From positions 4,224,192 through 4,288,191 of the forward strand of contig NC_087155.1 of assembly GCF_035594125.1 (NCBI RefSeq): DNA of 64,000 nucleotides. Reading direction: 5' to 3'. Shown here piece after piece: positions 56,968 through 64,000 of this stretch. The translations under genes and the position numbers were made by a program. Numbering within the stretch: position 1 is the first letter of the stretch; each line of letters opens with the position of its first letter. Source of the stretch: Scylla paramamosain (lineage: Eukaryota; Arthropoda; Malacostraca; Decapoda; Portunidae). Below the pieces are notes generated by a model. The model saw only the letters and a program-made list of their open reading frames with translations. It did no database searches and was not told the DNA's origin.

Positions 56968-57330
56968 GGTACTGACCCCACTGACCCAGACCACTGTGTC
57001 TGGCATTGTTTGTTCCTCACCCAAGACATTGATCCCACTGACCCAGATATCTGGCATTGTTCTTTAAGTGCCCAAGACACTAACCCCACTGACCTAGATA
57101 TCTGGGGCTGTTCATTCCTTACCCAAGACTCTGACCCAGATATCTGGTGTTGTTTGTTACGTGCCCAAGACACTGGCCCCACTGACCCAGATATCTGGCG
57201 TTGTTCATTCCTTACCCAAGACACTGACCCCACTGGCCCAGATGTCTGGGGTTGTTCATTACATATCCACGACACTGATCCCACTGACCCAGATATCTAT
57301 TGTTGTTCATTACTAACCCAGGCCCCAAGA
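56968..57330. repeat. 51-bp minisatellite in the LINE D 3' region
   Basis: Unit starts at 57022, 57073, 57124, 57166, 57217 and 57268. Spacing is 51 bp except one 42-bp unit. The core is CACTGACCCAGATATCTGG. Because 51 and 42 are multiples of three, both strands stay open and yield repetitive frames that are not genes. Confidence 0.95.
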
Positions 57331-57579
57331 CCCTGTGTTGTTTGTTATGTGTCTTCCTCACTTGCCTCCATGTTCTCCCAGTGCAAAAATAAGATTCTGC
57401 CCAATATTATATCAATTATAAAATAAATAGAAAAGCAGTTAAAAGGTAATCTATAATTTGCTTAAAAGACAAGCCTTCTCCACAAACATAAGAACCTCAT
57501 ATTCCAGAAAGAGAGCCCTCTCTCCCAGTATCAGCAACATCTGGAAGGTCCTATCCTCATCATGACAATGGAAAAGATA

Positions 57580-58089
57580 TCACTCCCGTAGCTTCACTAG
57601 ACTGGGACACTCCACCAGAAAGTGTCGCACTGTAAGGGGAACTAAGCAGTCATCACAAAATAGTTGGGTTTCCTGGGACATGAGGTAACCATGAGTGAGA
57701 CATGTGTGACCCTTCCGGAGATGGGCCAGTGCAGTCTCTGAGTGATGCCCCTGCACATGGACATACATCCATGTGTGGAAAGTTACAGAAGTTATCTCAT
57801 CCATCTTATTGGTGACAACCACATCTTCCCACCTGCCCTGCCAACTGGCAAGAACTGCCATCCTTATACTGGAGTACAAATCACAAAAGGGAATGGGAGT
57901 AAAAAGTGCAACCCAAATTAGTGTCTCTTTAGCCAGCCTATCAGCCTTCTCATTCCCATGAACTCCCACATGTGCGGGTACCCAACAAAATGTTATGTGA
58001 TATCCTCTGCACTGAAGCAGGTGAATCCACTCTAAAACAAATAAAATTAGGGGAGGGAGAGAGGAAGTAAAATGCTCCAGGGCAGACAA
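57580..58089 (-). pseudogene. RNase H and C-terminal domain of LINE D
   Basis: 170 codons. FCWVPAHVGVHGNEKADRLA is the RNase H core 4-5 signature (the HxGxxGNExAD-like pattern of LINE and integrase-associated RNase H). It is followed by the C-terminal zinc-like block THGYLMSQETQLFCDDC, VPLTVRHFLVECP. The N-terminal RNase H strand (VYTDGSKS) lies separately in the frame 58445-58203, so the domain is split by a frameshift. Known role: removal of RNA from the hybrid during retrotransposition. Confidence 0.88.
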
Positions 58090-58900
58090 CGCACTAAAAA
58101 TAGTAAAACTTGAAACCGGTAAGGTAAAAATTACTTTTAGGGCAAGAATGATGGCAGATAACTCTGCTGTAAAACAGAGGCAACTCTTGAAAGGCTACCG
58201 CATCAACAAAAGGAAGGGAATATAACACTATATCCCACTCCTGCATCAGACTTTGAACCATCTGTGTAGACAGGGATGGAGCCAGAGTGTGTATAAGAGT
58301 ATTCCAAAAATAAAACATGAGACTTATACTGTGGTAATAAGTTTTTATTATTAACAACAGGAGGCCAGATCAATACCCACAAAAATTGCCAGTACCCAAC
58401 CCTTGGAAGGCAATGGGGGGCAAATGAAGATGGAAGGTATGTCAAACTCAGTCACAGCAGACCTGATCCGATATCCAAAAGGCTTAGGAAAACTAGGGCA
58501 AACATCATATAAGGAGAATGTGCATCATGAGCATCATGAGAAACTGTTGTACAAGTGAGACTCAAGAAGGCGGTGGATTCAATACCAACACCTCATTACC
58601 AGAGACTGACGGCATGGGTCCAATGGCAGGACACCGACATCCACCAGTAAGCCAGGGATTGGGGATGAGTGGAATGCACCAGTAACAAGATGTGGTGCAC
58701 TGAATCCAACACATGAAACTGAGCCTCAGTAGCAGATGAATAGATTTCACAACAGTACTCTAATTTAAAAAGAATAAGAGCTCAGTGCAAGGCTAAAAGG
58801 ATCTGCCTGTCAGTGCCCCAAGAAGTATAAGATAAAACTCTTGGAAGTGATAGCGCCTTCATGTATGCTGCCTTAATATAACAAAGATGGGGTACCTAAG

Positions 58901-59365
58901 TCAGGCAACTGTCAAATATGAGTTCAAGGAAATGAGTTTCTTCCACACAAGAGATTCTTCTATCATATGGATACAAGTCTGGATCACAGTGAATACCATG
59001 AAAATGGCAAAAATGCATGGCCAGTCTTTAAAGCCAAGAAAAGAAATCCGAGTTGCGGCCCACTGAGAAATCCTATCAAATACCACCTGCAGCTTTCTCT
59101 CAATCAATGGCATCCAAGCTGCAAAAAAGGAGATAGACAAATCATCGACATATAAGCTACCAAGAACTCTTTCCGGAAGTACACCAATGACACTGTTTAT
59201 AGTTATACAGTAAAAAGTGACACTAAGTATACTTCCTTGCGGCACACCATCTTTAAGTGGGCATACTCCTGACAGATCGCCACCAACCCATATCCGTAAA
59301 AAAAGACAAGATAAAAACTGTTGTGTAAAAATAGGGAGTTGGCCACGAGGACCAAACTCAAACAA
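58901..59365 (-). pseudogene. Reverse transcriptase palm of LINE D
   Basis: CPLKDGVPQGSILSVTFYC and GSLYVDDLSISFF carry the RT B and C boxes, with both aspartates of YVDD intact. The upstream finger motifs are in other frames (59592-59410, LSPVQYGFWKMRSMTDVLLS). Frameshifts separate the parts. Confidence 0.87.
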
Positions 59366-60592
59366 ACTAAGTAAAATGCCATGACGCTAGGCTGTGTCAT
59401 AAGCTTTCTCTAAATCAAAAAAAGACTGACATGGTGTTGCTTATTAGGAAATGCCTCGCAAATGGAAGATTCCAGAGACAATAAAACATCAGTCATAGAT
59501 CGCATTTTCCAGAAACCATACTGAACAGGAGATAAGTAATTGCCTCTCTCCAAGTACCACATAAGCCTGATATTCACCATCTTTTCCAGCAATTTACAAA
59601 TAAATGAAATTAAAGAAATGGGACAATAATTGGTTGTTAACTGGTGATCTTTTCCAGGCTTTGGAATGGGAATAATTATAGCAACACCCCAAGATGGAAA
59701 AACACCAGTACTTCAAATAAAGTTAAAGAGGTTGAGTAAAAAGGTAAAAGCTTTATCGGACATGTGGCACAAAATGGAATGTGGGATGTCATCAGGACCC
59801 GGGGATCAATCATGGCACTGGGACAAAGCCATGTGTAATTCAGACCGAGAAAATGGGGCATCATAAGACTCTCCACCAGGGGAGGCAAAATTGACACCAA
59901 CAGATTCCAAATGTCAACGATGAAGTGCCATAGGTGTTGCTGGATTCTTTCTAGAGACACTTGCAAAGTGCTTAGCAAACAGGTCAGCAACTATCTTTGT
60001 GTCTGCCACCATGCCCTCATCATGGGATAAAACAGGTGGGAGGAGGAGCAGAATATTTCCCAGATATTTTGTGGACTCTGTTGAAGACCTCGGTGAGTGG
60101 TGTGTGAACTGTGACGGAAGAGACATAACTCCTCCGAGAGTCCTGCCGAGCCCTTTCTAAAGTGCGGCGAGCACGTACTCATCAAAAAGCCTCCAAACAG
60201 AGGATGTCCCCACAATGCCGTTGAAGGCAATAAAAGGCAGCATCCTTTTCTTGAACAGCGGCTGTACAATCCGCATTCCACCATGGAACAGGACATTTAG
60301 GAAACTGGCCAGAGGTCTTAATGATAGAATGAAAGGTAATGGAGTGCAAGATGTCAGTGAAGTATGTTGCAGCCTCATCACAGTTTCCTATTCTCATCCA
60401 TTAAGTGGGTAGGGGTGTTGAGATCTTTGAATAGGTCCCAATCTGCCTTATCTAGCTGCCATCAGGGAGGATGTGACTGTGGTGCAGAATCAGCTGATTC
60501 CAATAAAATTGGGAAGTGATTGCTCCCATATAGGCCTGGTAAAACTTTCTGGTTAAAATCAAGAAAAGAATTAGAGATACAGAGAGAAAAAT

Positions 60593-61083
60593 CTATTGTT
60601 GTAAAAGTACCGGTTTGACTGTGGAAATCTCCAATCCTGAATCCTCGATAACAGAAGCAATTAAAAGACCATGAGAGTTGACAGCGTCATCATTCCACAA
60701 AGGATGGCGACCAATGAAGTCACCCAATAAAAGAACATGAGAGGGAAGAGCATTTAAAAAGTTATCTAGCTTATTCCTTTCAATAGGAACACTAGGAGGC
60801 AGATACAGACTACACAATGTATAAAAACGATTTATAAAAATCTTAACAGCAACAACCTGTTGCAGTGAGTGAACTTTTAGGTGGATAAAAGGAATATCAT
60901 TGTGGTGGCCCTGACCAGGAAATGGAGTGGAGGAGAAAGCATGATACCCAGGAGGACCAAAGTGAATTGATTCTCTGAGCACTGTCTCTTGCAAACAAAT
61001 GCAAAACAGGAGAAAATCTGGAGATCAACACCTCGAGTTTCTCCCAGGAGGCACGCAAACCACGACAATTCCACTGCAGGATC
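60593..61083 (-). pseudogene. APE-type endonuclease of LINE D
   Basis: The start reads LQWNCRGLRASWEKLEVL in one frame near 61083. After a frameshift, SLYLPPSVPIERNKLDNFLN and VLLLGDFIGRHPLWND follow. The expected Asn of the GDFN box is Ile here, a change at the active site. The domain would nick the target site; it is non-functional in this copy. Confidence 0.8.
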
Positions 61084-61368
61084 TTGAATTTTACTATTTG
61101 AGGGGAGTTTTCAGGGAAGTCACAAAGAGAAGCTTCCCCTTGCCAATCTGACTAGTTAGCTTAACTGGCCAGCAAGGCTTATCTGATCCTACATTACTTG
61201 TAGGCGCAGAAACCAGAAATTGTGTAACTGGTGTGGGGATAGCTAACCACACACGAGTCTCCGAAACTCATGAAGAGACTAGAGGAAAAGGATTCCTCGA
61301 CAAAGACATATCGGTATTGCTCTTGGAGGAAGATTTATTTGGATGACAGGCAGAGAAACCCTCTATAT

Positions 61369-62359
<991 letters not shown>

Positions 62360-62399
62360 CGATCTTAACACAGTTAGGGAAAAAAGAACCATAGAATGT

Positions 62400-63432
62400 G
62401 AGCATTATCATATTATCATTGCCTTTAATCTTGGCCACTTGTTGAACATTATCTGGGCGTAGCTGGAGGACGTCATCTTCTGAGACTTCGTACAGGTGTT
62501 GGTTGTAAATATGTCCTTTACATTAACTGAATGTTCCGTGTGACTTGATATATTCAAAGACTCCATCACGAGGGCATAGCGGAAGGAGGAGCATCATCGC
62601 CTTTAGCTCAGATCAAGACACCTTTGTTATATTTCTTGATGTTATTTGTAGGTAGTACTCCAATCTCCCTTTGGAAGCGTGAATAAAGTTTCCTGAACCT
62701 TCCCTATAATATGCTACAAACCAGTAAGGTGTTAGTGGGTGGCAACTTTGGGAGCTTGTTTTTCAGCATCATCAAAGACATTAGGACAATAATCATTCTC
62801 ATTGTCAGCTACATTGCATGATCGAATGACTTCAGCAATAAGGTTGTTCTCTCCAAGATGCAGAGAATTTATTGCCTCAAGAGTAGTTTTGGCAGCAACA
62901 TCTTATGTAAATGTCACAATGTAACATCAATTAGAGAGACAATCACCATCATATTTGAGGCAGATATAGAGAACTGTTCTGAAAGGCTTGAGAACTGAGT
63001 GAATAGCACAGTATGACATGGAGGCATAGACATTAATGATCACAAGTGTCAAGACAGAACTCAACAACTGACCCAATGCATCTTTCACCTTGGAAAACAA
63101 CAGCAGGGGGGAGTACAAGCTCCTGCCTCCACAACACCATCACGACCAGAGAGTGACATATTGAGGACCTGGTCAACTGCCCCTCGAGAACCAGAGGACA
63201 TCCTTCAACTGGCTAATTCTCAGTTCATTAGTCTTGGTAGTGCCAGGCAGGAACCTTTTTTTATATTTACCCATATGGATACTATAAAATAAATTGGCTC
63301 CAAGGGCCAAGGGAGACCACCTACTGGGAAAACAAAGGGAGTGAGTGCTGGCTGCTGTGAATGGGGAACCTCATCCCCATGGAGGCCACTCATTTTAAAA
63401 AGTGGCCCCTCATGATTCAAAAGTTTGTCCAT
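62400..63432 (-). pseudogene. ORF1 N-terminal half of LINE D
   Basis: Starts MDKLLNHEGPLFKMSGLHG at 63432 and is open to a stop near 63220. A further segment, MSSGSRGAVDQVLNMSLSGR, starts at 63201, followed by a broken frame (63118-62927, MYSPLLLFSKVKDALGQLLS). The arrangement suggests a gag-like leader before the zinc knuckles. No RRM signature is clear because of frameshifts. The initiation site is my choice from the first long open methionine frame. Confidence 0.6.
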
Positions 63433-64000
63433 GAGAGAGCTAAGACCTCACCCCACAATGCATCCCAGCCCAGACAACCAACCATCCAACACAGGATGAC
63501 CTCAAAAGGTGGCCCCTCTGGTGAGCAGCATCGTTGACCTGTACTGACAGCCTAACTCTGGGAACCATTTAGTCTGGTCCCTCACTGGTGACCTTGCTAG
63601 CATGGATAGCCCTCTCCCCCTAAGTAGGGTGCAGCATGGGCCAAAGCCCCCTCTAGCCTCGCTCGCCAGGTCATAGGGACACACAAGTCCCCCCACCACA
63701 ACAAGGCAGTTCCCAATAGGGGGGCCACCTCAAGAGAAAAATTGAGGTACAGTCACATGAGACAGTTTCTCAAGAATTTTGTGCTGTGATTCAAAGTCAG
63801 TAACATTTCACTGGAAACTTGGTGAATTTTTCCTTGAAATCTCAACCACCAGCATGTCGGTTATTTTCTCTTGAGGTGGGCAAGCTGTGGTCATAAGAAG
63901 AGGAAAGAGGTCAACTGATCACTCCAGTAGTTAACCACTTGTGTGTGTTCCTCTGCTGAGTCAGCCACAACAAGTTCAGTGAAACTTGCCTTTAAATATT

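Noticed and set aside
57010..57426. A 138-codon repetitive plus-strand frame and its antisense twin
   Set aside because: Created by a 51-bp minisatellite within a LINE 3' UTR; open on both strands because the unit is a multiple of three.

Overview
This is a eukaryotic, repeat-saturated window. It most likely comes from a decapod crustacean, probably a crab. That guess rests on the mix of very long (CT)n, (AT)n, (AAT)n and (TG)n tracts, several families of decayed non-LTR retrotransposons (LINEs), and a host gene split into short exons by large introns. No species can be named from sequence alone, and there are no bacterial, operon, CRISPR or convincing RNA-gene signals.

Host genes. One gene is recognised with good support: a taxilin (coiled-coil, syntaxin-binding family) on the minus strand. 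Five consecutive coding exons are visible at 55843-55649, 55308-55180, 53272-53114, 40016-39800 and 37433-36919. Splice sites and phases match, and a stop lies at 36921-36919. The N-terminal exons must lie beyond the right edge. On the left, 3693-3833 looks like the terminal coding exon of an unidentified plus-strand gene with a poly(A) signal at 4507-4512.

Mobile DNA fills most of the rest. Four LINE families are distinguished here with private labels. Family A (EN-RT, Jockey/BS-like, about 3.3 kb) has about nine copies, including a nearly complete one at 48241-51550. Family B (two ORFs, about 4.05 kb) forms a mostly head-to-tail minus-strand series from 15784 to 34756, and its ends sit at (TG)n tracts. 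Family C (CR1/L2-like) is nested inside a B copy at 18011-20372. Family D (gag zinc knuckles plus EN-RT-RNase H, about 7.2 kb) lies at 56705-63867. DNA transposons include a decayed IS630/Tc1-mariner-type DDE transposase (6366-7625), a Tigger/pogo relic carrying a B LINE (30129-35726), a TIR element at 35861-36581, several Tigger-like MITEs, and two tentative hAT-like elements.

Layout. 1-3070: LINE A and a small hAT-like repeat. 3.1-4.5 kb: unidentified exon and UTR. 4.8-8.4 kb: microsatellites and transposase relic. 8.4-12.1 kb: opposed A copies. 13-14.7 kb: microsatellites and MITE. 14.7-34.8 kb: B/C LINE complex. 34.8-36.6 kb: DNA transposons. 36.9-55.8 kb: taxilin, whose 13.1-kb intron holds a four-part A cluster inside a 70-bp minisatellite. 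56.4-64 kb: a fold-back MITE split at its centre by LINE D.

I found no evidence for a new enzymatic or defence system. The most notable signals are structural: apparent (TG)n-targeted LINE insertion, a LINE sitting at the symmetry axis of a palindromic MITE, and two distant copies of a MITE linked to the same pair of microsatellites.
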